64,000 nucleotides of DNA from Colias croceus (lineage: Eukaryota > Arthropoda > Insecta > Lepidoptera > Pieridae): NCBI RefSeq assembly GCF_905220415.1, contig NC_059537.1, positions 8,129,622-8,193,621 on the forward strand, in the 5' to 3' direction. This document shows positions 10,701 through 25,700 of this stretch, piece after piece. Positions within the stretch are counted from its first letter, which is position 1; each line of letters opens with the position of its first letter. Made by a program: the position numbers and the translations under genes. A model generated the notes under the pieces. The model made no database searches. It had not been told where the DNA came from and saw nothing but the letters and a program-made list of their open reading frames with translations.

Positions 10701-13700
10701 TACAACGTGTGTTATATCGATATTAAAGTTTATTCTAACTTCGCTAGCGTCTGCGAACACCTCTGTGATGTGGTATATATTTTGGTTAGTACAATTTTGT
10801 TATGAAGTAGGTTACAAATACATGGATATAACAACGATACTTGGTGTACTTTTGTAGGTACACTTTTAGTTATTATACGTTTTAATAAATCATTAGTTTT
10901 CCATTTTGTTTGCTTTAACTTTAGAATAACCAGTACACACAAGTGTTCGCTGCTCATACAAGTACGACTATACCTAATTTTCGTCGTAGGTTACCTATGT
11001 GCGCGAGGTCGGAGGCAAGTTTTCTCGCTTGTTCGGCGAGAGGAGCCAAGTCGCGCGCTTGGTCCCTCGCGGCGGCGACCAGCGCGCGTTCCAGCTCTGC
11101 GGCCGCACTGGTGGCGCCCGCACACGCGCTTTCCAGTGCAGCTAAAGTCCCACTTACACCCTGTTCCTCCTAAAATTGCGGTCTTTTTACATTTTTATGC
11201 ACTGCAATTTCAAGATTTTTTTAAGTAACTCGCACAGGATAACTACAGTGTAAACAGATAATAAATTGTTATACGATGAGACTATAAGATTGCATTAGTA
11301 GTAACATAGGATTTTAACCTTTCAAATTGATTAGATAGACATCCAAAATGTTACTTACTAAGGATACAGCGACCGACACTAATCTCTCTAATTCATACGC
11401 TATTCTTTCGGCCAGGGCAAGTATTCTCTGACGGTGTTCGTGCGAGGTATAGGCGGAGTCAGTGAAGTCGTGTGTGCGTTCGACGAGCGCTCTCAGGGTT
11501 GATGCCAAGGCTCTTCTTCTGGGCCCATCAGCACCACCGCGCGCCCTTGCTGCGCGGACCTGCGTCGACAACCCTCGCAGGGCACCTAATGCAGTTCCAG
11601 CTTCCCATTGAGCTGCCTACCAAAAATCCAATACGCGATCTATTGGTGCTTCATATCCGATTAGGTATGATTAAACCATCTCGACAACTACATAAATCGT
11701 AAACAGTGTTGCGTACTGGGTGATTTAAAATCATTCAAATGACCTGTCGGCTGTCTGCAATGGTTTAATTATACAGGCTGTACCTAACATGCATTTAAAA
11801 AATAGAATAAATGAATTAAACTATTTTTGACCATTATAAGCATTTCTAAATTGATTGCCTTTTACAGTACATTATTTCATCACACGCGATAGCTTTTAAA
11901 ATGTTTATTATTGAACAAAATGGACGAAACGTATAAAATTATATATATAAGAGAGAACGTGTAGGCTTATGGTGTTACGCGCAAGCTTATCTGCCTATTT
12001 AAAGATTTACATAATTTAATATATTTTTGAGGCACGAAGCGTTGACAGCTTATGAGTTTGCCAATTTAGCGTGATTTTGCACTGTCGAATAGCTATCTCG
12101 TATACGTCTGAATAAATGAGGCAGGTATATTTTTAAAAACTGGTAACTGAAGCATAGCATAAATGTAGAGAATGCGATGGAAGATTTTTTAATTCTTTCA
12201 TAATAAGTATTTTAACTATGCTTCCCCACTCTCTAAGAAATGATATATTGAAATTGCATTTATTAGTTACATAACTGTTGACGACTACGTTTATCTCACT
12301 TACACATTTCAGAAGTTTGGGAGAGCATTATCTAAAGTGGCTTGTACAAGCATTATGTACATTACTACTAAAAGTACGTGTGTTGATTTGAAAAAATAGA
12401 ATAATATTTTGTTTTACCTAAACAAATTCTTTATACCTGTTCTTGACTGTCCGAGAAAGGTTGCAACTACAATAAAAATAAAAGTGTTTATCTTAAAAGA
12501 TGGAAAATAAGATAAGAAATATAATGAAAAGATTTACAGCTTGTAACTCATGCCACACTTAAAAAATGTGAGTGAGTATTTAAAAGTTGAAAGTGTAATG
12601 TATAAAGTTTAAACACGCAAGACGTAACCCAGATCTTTGTCCATCGGGTCAATTGTATTAAAGATCATTATCTCGTAAATAAGGGCAAAGCCAACGGAAT
12701 AAACCTGTCTGAAAAATTTATACCAATGGTGTTTGTTAGAAGAAATATAATTCCAGAATTTTTCTGCTCATACTGCAGACCTACATACTTATACATTTTA
12801 CAAACTGCAGAAAACAAGTCACTATCCATTCATTAAACTAGATAAATTCGTTAAACCGATTTTGTTATGTAGGTAACTAAGTTTTACTAATATCATACCT
12901 ATGATAAAAGTATTATTAGCTATAAATAAAACTAGGATGTGGATTGTGGACTATGCAAATGGCAGAGTCAAGCTTACCGAAATATACATCGTCCAACTGA
13001 TTTCCTATTCGGGATACGTTAAAGAGTTATTCCACCCTTTCTAAATAAAGATTTATAGCTGAAAATAGTATATTAAAACTTAAAGGCATCACTATTTAAC
13101 ATCTATCATGAAAACCTCTCTATTTATTCATTTATTTATTTATTTAATTATTTATTGCACACACAAAAGAAATAGAGACACATAAAGTACAGATAAGATT
13201 AAAATAATGTGTACAAACGGTGGCCTTATCGCTAGATAGCGATCTCTTCCAGGCCATATCTATCTATATGTCTATCAATATATTATATATTCTATATCAA
13301 ATCAGCTCTTTTAAAAATAAGTGAAAATAGAAAATAATTAATGTTCATGTAAAAATCACTATACGAATTGAATTAAATTAAGTAAATGAACATCTCTTAA
13401 CACTTGTTATGTAAATATATTTGAACGAAAATAAAGATAAGTGCACTGATACAAAAAATCTAGTGTGCAAGTTATTGGATATTCAGTATTGAAAGGCATA
13501 AAGAATTATACCTAAATACACGGACATTTAAATTATCGGTAAATAAACCATGCAACGTAGTATATAGGGAAGATTTTGACTCTACAATTTGCAAGAATAC
13601 GATTCATAATACCTAATATGTACTACTTCGAGGTCAAAGATAATAATCGAAAACCGTTACCTAATTCTATTTGTTACGAGAAGTCATACTACACTAATAG

Positions 13701-16700
13701 GTGTCATTAAAATTTTGTCATGCAAAACAAACGTTCACTTGAATGTGAAAAATAAAGCGTGTTATTGTAGCGCATTACATTAAACTCAACCTGTTGTATC
13801 GTGGGAGCTTTTATAAGCCTCAGTCCTATTCATCAAGTGGAGATTTAATACAAAACGTCGTACTCGGTGATTAGAGCGTAACTATATGAAGTCAATAAAG
13901 GTGTTACGTTTACGACAAAATGTTATACGGGAAATACGTCGCAAAAGTATTTTTTATAGTTATTGGAGCGAAGCCAGTGTTTAAATCAATTTGTGTGCAC
14001 GTAAGCGCCATATTCACGACTGTTGATGTGTTTATGAAGGTCCTACGCTTTTACGTTCTCTAGGCGGCTATCGTGATAGTATTTGGTTTTCGACCTAAAT
14101 TTATTTTCACAATAAAACTTTAACCCATGTATATTTTACTCATTTATCGATTATTCAGAATTAAAATGTATATACCTAGTAAGGAAGTCATTGCATTAAA
14201 AAGCTCTGCAATAAATTAAAAATGTGTATAAGATGCAAAAATAAAGTGCAGTAATAAAAAATAACGAGACAACAATACAACAATAACGCGACATTATAAC
14301 GATTTGACAAAGTTTTAAAAAAGCTTATTCAAATTTAGTATAAGAAGGCTCACCTGCTCTTTATCACGAGAGTAGGTTACCTTAATAAATAAATTGTGAG
14401 ATAAGTAATATTATTTTATCGTTCGTCGTTATACGTAAAAAGTTCTTATTTAGGTATATATTTATCATGCTACGAATTTATTGTGCAAAACATTTTCCAT
14501 ATCCATCCATTAGAGTAGGTAGATATAACTCAAGATAACTCACGCGTAACTTTTTTCCAAAATTGTTGTTATTAATATGTAAAAGTGAAACAGTATAAAT
14601 GTTTAATCAGACCTCTTGTGATTGCTCCTCGTGACCAGGCAGACCGTCTCGAACTACGTAATGTATCAGGTCCATAGCCCGCCTCATTTGACAAAATACA
14701 GTGTCACGGTTTTCCCTCGCAGAGGCGCTCCCTGGATGCCTTAAACACGTCTACAACAAATAAAATAATAAAAATGTGTTAAGTATGTAGACATAGTATT
14801 GTATTATTATCTGTAATTAGACGAAATATTGTTGGTAGACCAGTTATGGAAAAAAAAATGTTGTGTGGTTTTATGAAACCACGGTAAAAGTGAAACTTTT
14901 TTTCAAACTATAGACATTTAACTAAAAATTATCGTATTTGTACGATAATTATCGTACGTATCGTGCGTCACGCGACATGCGCTACACAGACCAAAAAGTT
15001 TGAGACGATGTAATAAAAGTTTCACTTTAAAAGTGATGACAGATACCGAAAATTTTTATCATTATGATACTTATTTGTCCCTATATGAATATTAAACACA
15101 ATATGCCTTCTGCCAATTCCACGTAAACATAACGTGGTGTACAAACGAAGAAATAATCTCACCCTTTGAATCTTCCAGAATGAATTCACACGAAAAATTA
15201 TATGAGTAATACAATTATGTCTGACAAACTTTGTTTCCCCAACAAAGGAATTCAAACTATGTATATCGTATCTGGCTGTTAATTATATGCAATTGTAGTT
15301 AACGTGTGTAACATTCCTTCACAGGATTGCGGTGGACAAAGAGAATTGGGTTACATAACTTGGATCAATGTCCACTGGGGTTTTTCCCCCGTATAATTTA
15401 CAAGTTACATTATTCAACCTGACTAATCACCCATTTCCGCTTGTGTATGTTTTTTGTATAAATTACTATGTACTAAGTAGTTAATAGTACTAACTATATT
15501 ATAATTGGGATGACTTTTTTACTAGAACTGTTTTAATCATGATGCTACATTCTTAGCTTAGTCTAAATCTTGATCGGATATAAATCGTAGTATTATTTTT
15601 TTTATTAATTTATTAATCATGTAATGAGAAGTATAATAAACCTACGTGATACTTGTGCATATATACAGTCAGTCATTCACATAATAAATTGATATATTGG
15701 AATTTATACCATGTGTAAAGGCGAACGAATGTATGTAGTAATTCAGCTAAGACTTTATTTTCATTGGATTGAAAGAAACGTAAGTATTTGTAAGAAATAA
15801 GGTATTTGTATGAGTGCTTGGGTAAAAGCTCTGACAAATTAAGGCCTGTAAGGGCGGGCAGCTGTTAACGCGCCCTCCGTAATCTCGAGTAGCCTAAGCC
15901 TTCCTTTGTTCTCTAAAATATATCTCTAAATCTTTTAAAATCTTATAGGTATTATAGGTAGTATCATACAAAAATTGTATCGATTTCCATTCCGTTAAAT
16001 TTTAGCCCATTCCAAATCTTAATAATGTCGCAACCTGTTTATAAGCTTCCATTTTAAAGCATAATAATTAAATGACGACTCTGAAGCACAATTTTAATTG
16101 TCCAAGAGTATTATTTAGCAAAAATGTAATTAGTTACTTGGCACTTTGTGAAACAGACTCTTGAATAAACCTTGAAATTGGATTGAAAGCTAGGCGTTAA
16201 AAGCTCTTTGTCACTGGAATATAACGTAATGTTACCTTTATTTAGTTTGAATGTAAAATTTTAAACCATGTAACGAGATTTGTTATACATATAAGCTAGT
16301 AGACATACAATTATTGAAGATTATAATTAGAATATATGATACACAGAAATGAATAAAAATGAAAAAAAAAAAAATCAGTCCAAAAATAGAAGGTAGACAC
16401 TAGCACTAACAGATAATCAAAATGGTAAACAACAATAACTTATAGTTTGATTAATACGAGTTGAATGTCCAGGAAATAATCATAGACAGTAGAAACATTG
16501 TTGTCACCAACAAAGCGCCCGAGTCCGAATTGGGTTGATCCCACATAATTGATGACGAAGGCCTCTGAACGGTTCTAATTTGCGAGAGATGCGCATTCGA
16601 CATTCCAATGGGAAATTTATGGCAACCCGAACCCTTTAATAACTGTTTCCTACGATTAATATTAAATGAAATTTCCACAGGCCCTCATTGAAGACGCTCT

Positions 16701-19700
16701 GTTGATTTATTTGAAATGGTTGTGAGGACTTCAAAAGTTAAACGTTGCGTAATTTGAAATAAATCAATTTGAGGTTAGATTTAAGTGAGTCGATGAAAAT
16801 TTAAACATGTTAATATGGAAATGGAAAATTATGTTTGGTATAACTTTTCCACGTGTTGTATGATTAATTAGAGAAATTAAATTTCAAGCTCCCATTCAAC
16901 TTTGATGTTTCTTATATTATTAGGAATGATTCTTTACAAATAAAAAATTCAAAGAAATGGAGTTTCATTTACACTTTTATGAGGAATAGAAAAATACCTA
17001 TCCTAGAATGTTTCCGATAATTTGATAGTCAATAACACAGTTTAAATTATATTGAACACATACCTTTGATGACGTAAGAAGCATTAGCGTAGATCGTTCT
17101 AGAACATTCCTTGCTGCCGCCACTTGTGCTCTTCGTCTCTCGTCCCTGAGGTCAGCTCTCCGCTCCGCCGTGAGCCTCGCCAGCTCCACCATACTCCCGC
17201 CGAACTCCGTGAAAGCTCGCACGAATTCTGCAAAGTTGGACACCGACTCCAGACGATCCAATGAACGTGCCACCTGCCCATATGTACAGAATTCACAGTC
17301 AAGTTAGGTATAAACTAACTTTGGAGTTTGGACACTTTATGTATGCAGCAGTTTCCTGCTAGCGTAATTATGACAGAAATTTTCAACCGTGTTAGTTTAG
17401 CATACTTTACTTGGTAATATTAGGTAACAGAGATAGGTATGTAACTTAAAAAATATATGTATATTTTGGAATTGTAAAAATATCATTTTAAAGCAAAGGG
17501 ACTTCATTGATGATAAGATTATGCTTGAAAAATTATAGATCTATTTGCCATGACTTTGCTTAGTTTGTTAAATAATTTAAGTGAGATTATTAAAAATAAT
17601 ATTTTCAAAGTTACGACACCTATAATGGGAACAAAATGAATTTTTTATAAAATAAAACCTTAAGAAGGGTATCCATTGTTTCAAAATAACAAAAAAGCGA
17701 CGAACTTTTTTCTCACCTTTCAGCGTTTGCTAAAGGTTAATTCTTTACTGCTTTCTTGTACATAAAACGTGGAATATGCTTAAATGTATTTCATACATGT
17801 AAGGAAACATGAAAATAAATCAGTTAACATATTCGACGTTCTCGTGACTCGATGTAGCGTTTAGTCGTGACAAATAATCGTCAATTCGGAGCTCTACTGC
17901 TTTATTGGAGAAAAACTTGTAGATTACACACGATAAGACTTTATACAACTTTCCTCGCGTAATTCTATTTTACTAATTCTATAATGAGTATAATGACTAA
18001 GCGTTGAATTGTACTTTTGAATATTTTGCTGGCTAACTTATACTAACATTTAAATAAAAATAAACTTAAGTATACATTTAAATAAAAATAATCATAATAT
18101 TCTATGAACAGATCGCATATTATGCAAAAGTATTGCAATGCCTGGAATAAAAAAGTAAAGTTGAGCATGAATGCTACGGGAAGTAATCCAAACGAACCAG
18201 AGAAGATTAACATTTGATTTAATATGGAACATACTCTTATTGTATAAATGTTCTTACGTTATGTGATCAACGTTCATATGCCGTCCTATTTCAAAAGGAG
18301 CTAGGCAATGAAATTGTCGTAGCGATGTAAGTACACCTAACCTAACCTTATCCTTAGCTAATAGCAATTGCCGCACAACCACCATATCAGCCAGCAGCAG
18401 GACCCTCGTGACCGCGGCGAGGAGGCCGCGCGCCGCCGTCACCATGCCCGTGCCGTCTGACCCTGTGCATACGCGTTCGATGGCACGACCTGGTTACAAA
18501 ATATAAATTAAATAAGAACTTAATACAATAGAAAGAAATAATGCTTAGTTAACACCACCATATAATATAAACAAAAATATAGATATTCATACAGTGAAAT
18601 ATAGAGCCACATCCTTTTTGGACGTTGGATAGAAAAATATTTACTCATAATAATTAATTAATCGGTGTGGTGCTTAAAGGGTAACTATTTGTTAGAGAGC
18701 CTGATAAATAAAAATATATAGTGACTCTATCAGTTTTTCTCTTTGTAGGTAAAGTTTTTTATACAAAGCTAATTTTGATTGTAAAAAAAAAGGAATTTTA
18801 AAGCTCTCTTTTGTCGCCAAAATTTTAGTTGAAGAGGGAAAAATAGTTACCTATCGCAAAAAATCGCGAAGTTTTCGTAAGGCAGCTATAAATAAAGACA
18901 ATACGACCGTCTTTTGGTGTAGTGGATGAACCACGTGTCATTGTGAGTTCATCACAAATATCAAAAGTCAGTCTGGTAGCTTATAGAAGCTATGACCTAG
19001 TTGTTTATATTCATGGAAAGCAGATCGATTAGTATATCAGAGCTTTTAATAATAATTTATCTGCCCCAGAGACAAGGATTTATTATGGTAAACAATAAGC
19101 AACAATCAGTGATAATTTTATACATATATTTCTGGCGCTTTTTTATTCATTTGACAAATTCGAATAGCAGGTAATTAATTATTGAGTAAACTTTATGTAT
19201 AAGCAGCTCTGAATTCACATAACTTTACACTATTGATGCTATACAGGTATGTCAGCATAAATTTTGCATAACGAGTGTTTTATTATACCATACCAATATG
19301 AAATATTTCATATCTCTACAAAAACTTTCAATAACCAATAGCATTACATTTGTTTCCATTAAGCTAATGAGTTACAATTGCCTTAGACCACGCTATGATA
19401 AAAATCAATTCAATGATACAGCCACAGTTTAATTTGTACAAGTTTCGATAAATTACACTGTAAAAAATGTCATAAAGTAGGTAAACACTGTCAAAAATAG
19501 CTCGCAACTTTAATTAATGTAATAAGAGAGCTGTAATTTATTGCAACATCTTGGCAACAAAGAAGACTGTACCATTCACTCGCGTTATTACATTCTTGTG
19601 ATCAATAATTAAAGTAACTTAGAGTAATTAAATATACTACTACTTTTCATCTGTACAGTAAAAAAGGTTTTTTTTTGGTCTAAAACATTTAAAGGAAAGT

Positions 19701-22700
19701 TGTTATTAATAGCCTTTTAGGGGAGGTACTACTAATAGAGATAACTTTTATTTTAATTCAACCCTTTTCGCAAAATATAATAATTGGGAAATGGGTTCCG
19801 TCAGTTGCAGGGATCAGATATTTTATACGTTCTAAAATAAGATATGTCCCAGTACAACGAGGAGGGTAACAAAAGGGCTTTAGTAGTCTATAAATAACAG
19901 GGCAGTAGGGTTGAACCTAAGTAATTAAAACTCAGAGTTGACAATAAAGTTTATGTTTAAATATATTTTTGGGATAAGCAAATTTGCAGGTATTAGTGCA
20001 GTTCACTAGGATAGTTCCTTAGGATGAAATTAGTAGGTACTTTCTTGGTATAAATAGTCTGCTTGAGAAAATAGGTTTAAATTTAGGTTTACTTCCAAAG
20101 TTGGAGCTAACTTTAACAAACAACTACTACTTGAATAAACCATGACTTTTAGTTCCGGTTAAAAGCAAAATTATGTTTATGAAAAAGTCTCGTACAGTCG
20201 TACTAGGGTGGATGACATGAAGTCGTAGAGCAGCGGTTTCTTGGCATTTCAGTGGGAACTTACAAAAAAACAAAATGAAGGCTCATAACTTGTCCGTAGT
20301 GAAAATCGATCAAAAAGGTGCGTAATGCACACTCCATACTTCACGAGCGGACACGGGACTTCACACCAAATACTAGTTGCGTTACGTTTTGTGAAAAAGA
20401 AATTAATTCTAAAAAAATCATATTAAAATAGAACTTAAGAAATGTAGGTTAAAAATTAACGGGTTGAAAATCATTTGCATAGCTTTTGATATCGCTTACG
20501 GCTCGTTGGAGCGGCAGTAACGCTTAAATAGGATTAATAGCCCGAATCAGAATATGAAACTTGAATATTTCGTATTTTATCTACAACTTTTAAAAATAGC
20601 AGAAGGTCTGATATAAACGAAAGTTATCTCTTTCACCCGTGCCAACCTTGACCAAATAAATCGTAAAATCCTCTAAACAACGAAAGGTGAACGAACGGTA
20701 TCAAAATGAGTTTATCTAAAACGGTCGTTGAGCAGGATCTATTTGAAGACGCGATACTTCTTAAAATGAGCTATTAACAAAATCTCGAAGCAAATGATTA
20801 GCTACTAAATGAAGAATCTTCAGAAGTATTTTATCTTTACAGTCTACGAGTAGATAGATGAAAAGGACGCTTAAATTTATTTAAATATCTAATTAAGTTA
20901 CAACTCCCCGCAGTGGTGTTTCGTATGATACCGCCTCGAATAACTACACCTAGTTAAGCCTAAAATTTTGCAGCGGTAATTTATATAACTTTGCGAAAGC
21001 TGAAGTTATAAGCTCTCTGTAGTCGCAGATAATCGTGTTCTCTCAGTAAAGTGCTACTATCTTACTTATGTTTGTAACTAGATAACGCACGCGACTTCAT
21101 CCGCTTTCCGGTGTATATTATTTGGCAGTTGGCAAATCGTATACTTTTTCTCCAAAAAGTGCCCGGTGAAAGTCTCGTCAAGATCGAATTAGTAGAAGTG
21201 TGTTTTATAATAAATACTAATTAGTAATAGTCATGTATTATAGAAACTCTTGTAAAGTATACTTACACGTTTTAATTAAAAGTGAATTAATTTTACAATC
21301 ACAAACACTTCCATTTTATTTACTAGTAGGTAGTCGTTAACTGAAAACACCTTAAAAATATAAGTTATATCAGAAGCACCTGGTGCGAGCTAAATCGCTG
21401 TAATTTATAAAATATTGAAGTACACTTAAGATAGTCTGAAGAAATAAATAGGCCAATGGAGAGTCGGTCTCCTGCACTGGTCTTATTTTTCTTCGTTTAT
21501 TTTACAGACTTGTCACAGTTTTTATAGGTACATATAAATATTATTTATGCAGCCGAAGATATTATTATGTTCTTATTCTATATAGCTTTGAATGTGGATT
21601 GGTCAAACAAAATATCGAAAAATCACATTCGACTACCAAATCCTAAAATACTTTATACGAGCTGTGAGAGAGTAAGTTCATATATCATTTTTGACGTTTG
21701 GATAACATCACAATATTCAAATTTTTACAACATTTTTCAACAGAGATGAAAAATCACTCATGTTATTTATATTCCTTGAAATTTTATGATGACGATTATG
21801 TGACGGCTACGAAGAAAACTCTTATTATGGCTACTAAAACTCGTTAAATATTACATCTTTTCGATATTCAATTACCGATAACTTTAAACAATATCATGTA
21901 GGGGCGTACAAAGGCATAAAACGAACCCTTTGTCAAAGATAAAATGGCAGTAAGAAAGTCAATGAGCCATGCGTATGAGAAATTTTATTTTATGGACGGT
22001 CTATATTTTGCTAAAGCTTCCACCCTCGAATATAACTTTGACCTAACATTTTTGAGTATGTCAAGAACGTCAGTAAACGTTGAGACGTTTTTAATTAATT
22101 CTCGTATATTTTCATTCAAAGGTACTCGAGAAGTTCTTGCTCTTAGACCTCTTCATACATTTCATTCACTAATGTTAATATAACGTGAAAAGGTCGCAAG
22201 GCGTGATCCACATTTAATGTAAAAAGGGAAGAAATCTGTATTTACTTTAGTATTGGCCAGTAGGCGTAGTCTCGACACTAATCGACATCGATATCGACCG
22301 AAATCGGTCGGTAACTAACGATTATCAGTAACCAATCAGTAACTATAGTATAGACCTAAAAAATTTAGTGTTCTTTTTCCAAGAAATTTAGCTTAGTTTT
22401 AGGGAATAGATAGTAAATTAAAATTAGTTATATTAATTTTCGCATTATTACAATTGCAATTGCATATAAAAAAAGCAAATTTTATGCACACAAAAACATG
22501 GCAGTTTATTTAATTTTAATCAAATTCGATATTTTTTATATCAATCGTTTAATTAATGTTCTATTAATTACATATTCATGGAATCCAAAATTCCATGTAT
22601 GGCAACCTCTTTATTTACTTTTTTGACATTTGACATCAATCATCAATCATGAAAATAATATTTCTATCAAAATAAATATAAATTGTGTGTTTTCAAGAGG

Positions 22701-25700
22701 ATAATTTTTAATTATGTTCTTAAAAGTCCTATAAATCTATTGGATAACAAATATCCTAAGAAAATATCAATCTGCGTTATGTTTTTATATAGTTAAAGCT
22801 ATTAGTTTTAGTTTAGTAATATTTTGTTATTTGTGAAGTGCAATAAAATTCTAATCAAAAGACTCCAAAAGCTCTACAAGATAATTCTGCTCAATTCGAA
22901 GCCTTTTGAGAAATCTTTAAGACATCATAGAAACTGACGGAACTAAAACTAAGGACGGAACGGATAATTTGTATCACTTGTATTTTTAGCTTGTATTATT
23001 ATATTATATTATGTGCATCATTGTATATTTTATTACAGTTAATAAGCAAAAGATGCAATGCAATTGATTTAGCGGTTCACGGTTAATATTATTTATGTGT
23101 TAAATATAAATATTTATCTATAAATTTTATATTTTACAGATGAACAAGTTACTAGAATTATTATGTTGGTGAGGGATGATGGTTTTGAGCCAAATTTTCA
23201 ACTACGCTATTATAAACTGTTAAATTAAAATTTTCTAATAAATTTATTTCGTAATTGGATCGTTTTATTTTATTTGTATTCATCTGTATAATTTTATTAT
23301 CCTAGAAGTTCAAAAAGAAATTAATCGAATATGAATGCAATAATTTAGGCTGAATAAATGCAGACGGCAGTACACTATTTTAATATTTATTTAATACTAG
23401 CTTCCGCCCGCGACTCCGTTCGCGCGGATGTCGGTCTTCGCGTGGATGGTTTATTTCTCCATTTTGAGTAGGTACCTCTGACAATAAAATCTTATAAATA
23501 TCAATTGGACCCAATTCCCAAATACGGCTAGGCCTATAATAATACGCAACGTGTGTTCGCGGTTCTACGGAACAACGTCTATGGATAAAACTGAAAAATT
23601 AAGATTAATTTTTTTCTACGTATTTTTCCAGGATAAAAAGTATCCTATTTTACGCCCAGGATAATAAGGTATAATTAAACTAAGTTTCATCGAAATCGAA
23701 CCGCTAGTTTTCACGTGATGCCTTCACATACAGACAGACAGACAGACAGACAAAAATTTTTTTAATCACATATTTGGGTTTGGTATCGATCCAGTAACAC
23801 CCCCTGCTATTTATTTTTTTAATATTTTCAATGTGCAGAATTGACCCTTCTACAGATTTATTATATGTATAGATAATATAAGAGGCTTCTTAACATTTTC
23901 AATAAGATTTTGAAACCATCTTAAAAATAAAACATTATTTGTTTATTTTATTTTAATTGCAATAACATGAAATAAGAGAAAAAAATATTGCGTTAAATCA
24001 TAATATAGCATCGGAAGTGTGAAATATCTTCTATTTAATATAAAATTATAATAATATAAAATGTTTCCGATATTATCAACCGTACCTATCTACAAATCCA
24101 CACAAACCGTAAGGCCCTTCTCCCATTTCGATACTTCTAGAATACGATACTCGAGTAGAATACTAGTTAGATATTTGCTCGCTGCCCGATGCTCGCATAT
24201 TAAGCGACTGAAAAATGACTAAATTCATCATTATTGTGCCTCGTTTTTGTAGACGGACGCTATGTCGAGCGATTCCAGTGACGACGTAAAAGTAGGATGT
24301 ACTGGATTCATCCATATATTGAAAGAAACATAAGTAAATTGTAGAGTTTTTATAGCCGCACGAGAACTACAACATGATGATAAGAATTATTTATCTTTCT
24401 TCCGAAGAGATACGCGCGAAACGCGACGCAAAAACGACCACCTATACTAGTCGCGGACGTGTAGGATACCGGTAGCGTAATGGGAGAAGGGCCTTCGAGA
24501 TCTTGTCGAGATCAAACGTCAGTATCATAACGATTGACAATGTCAAAGAATAATTTGTTTTGACAATATTCGAATGTGTTGCAAAGAAATGATTTTCCAA
24601 ATCCATGAAATCTATATTTTATTTATTTTTCATATATCTACGGAATTGAAATAATGATGTTATTAATTTAGATAAAAATGCATTGCTACAAGGCTATTAT
24701 TATATAAATATTTTGACGCATAAAGGAAAGTTTTGTGAAGAATAAAAATTATAAACAAATATGTATCCATTGTATGCTTCCATCAAATTGGGGAGAGGTA
24801 TTAAGCGACATCATTTTCATTGCTGAAGACGGGTCTATAAATAAGTTATCGGTAATTACCGACTAATTTGTACAGACTACAGGGGCAGGTCGGGTGGGAG
24901 CTGGTCCCGTCGGTCCCCTTGCCACCCACTGCAGGCCACAGGTGCGGTGTAAAGCCGTTTTATGGCACTTTAAATAAACGCACAAATTTAGTTTCAGTGC
25001 ACAGCTGTTACCGAGATTACAATTAAAATAAATACTTTAGAATCAACCTGTTTTAAAACCATATTGGTTTCAACTGTTAATTGTTATCAGTCGAGTATGA
25101 TATTGTAATTCGGTTTGATGTTATTCGCATATTATATAGTTTAATTTACATTTCCGCATCGAGTAACTCTTAGTAAGTTTCAATGCACAAATAAAACCAT
25201 ACTTATGAAATGTTTTATTGGCGTTTTATTTAATTTCCACGTTTTCAGTAAAGCTCGCTACTGAATACTGATGATGCGATTTATATGATTTATGGATATT
25301 GTATTTAAATATCACATACTCAATAAGAGTTTCAAAATCGGAATATTCCACACCACTTAATCATTACAAATTTGTCATATAAATTATTTATATTAATATT
25401 TGATTGTATGATATGATAAATTCATACATTAAACTCCTTCATGACAGTCACTTTTTAGCAATTTTCTGTGCTTTAAACAATGAATTCATCGCAGAATTTC
25501 ATCCAGAATGAAATTGAAGTATATATAATGTTTACTGACGCTCGTGTTCACTTTCAAAATGAAGACGAGCGTTCCAAGGAATCATACATAATATGACATG
25601 TACATTTTACACAATAACTAAGCATTCGAAATATATAAGCATACTAGGTTTCTGCCCGCGGCTTCGCCCGTGCAGTTAAAAAAAGTCCGCATAGTTCCCG

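Noticed and set aside
16451..16678. - strand ORF of 75 codons with a hydrophobic end, in catulin intron 4
   Set aside because: No splice sites that keep the catulin frame, and no recognisable family. Exons 4 and 5 already join directly.
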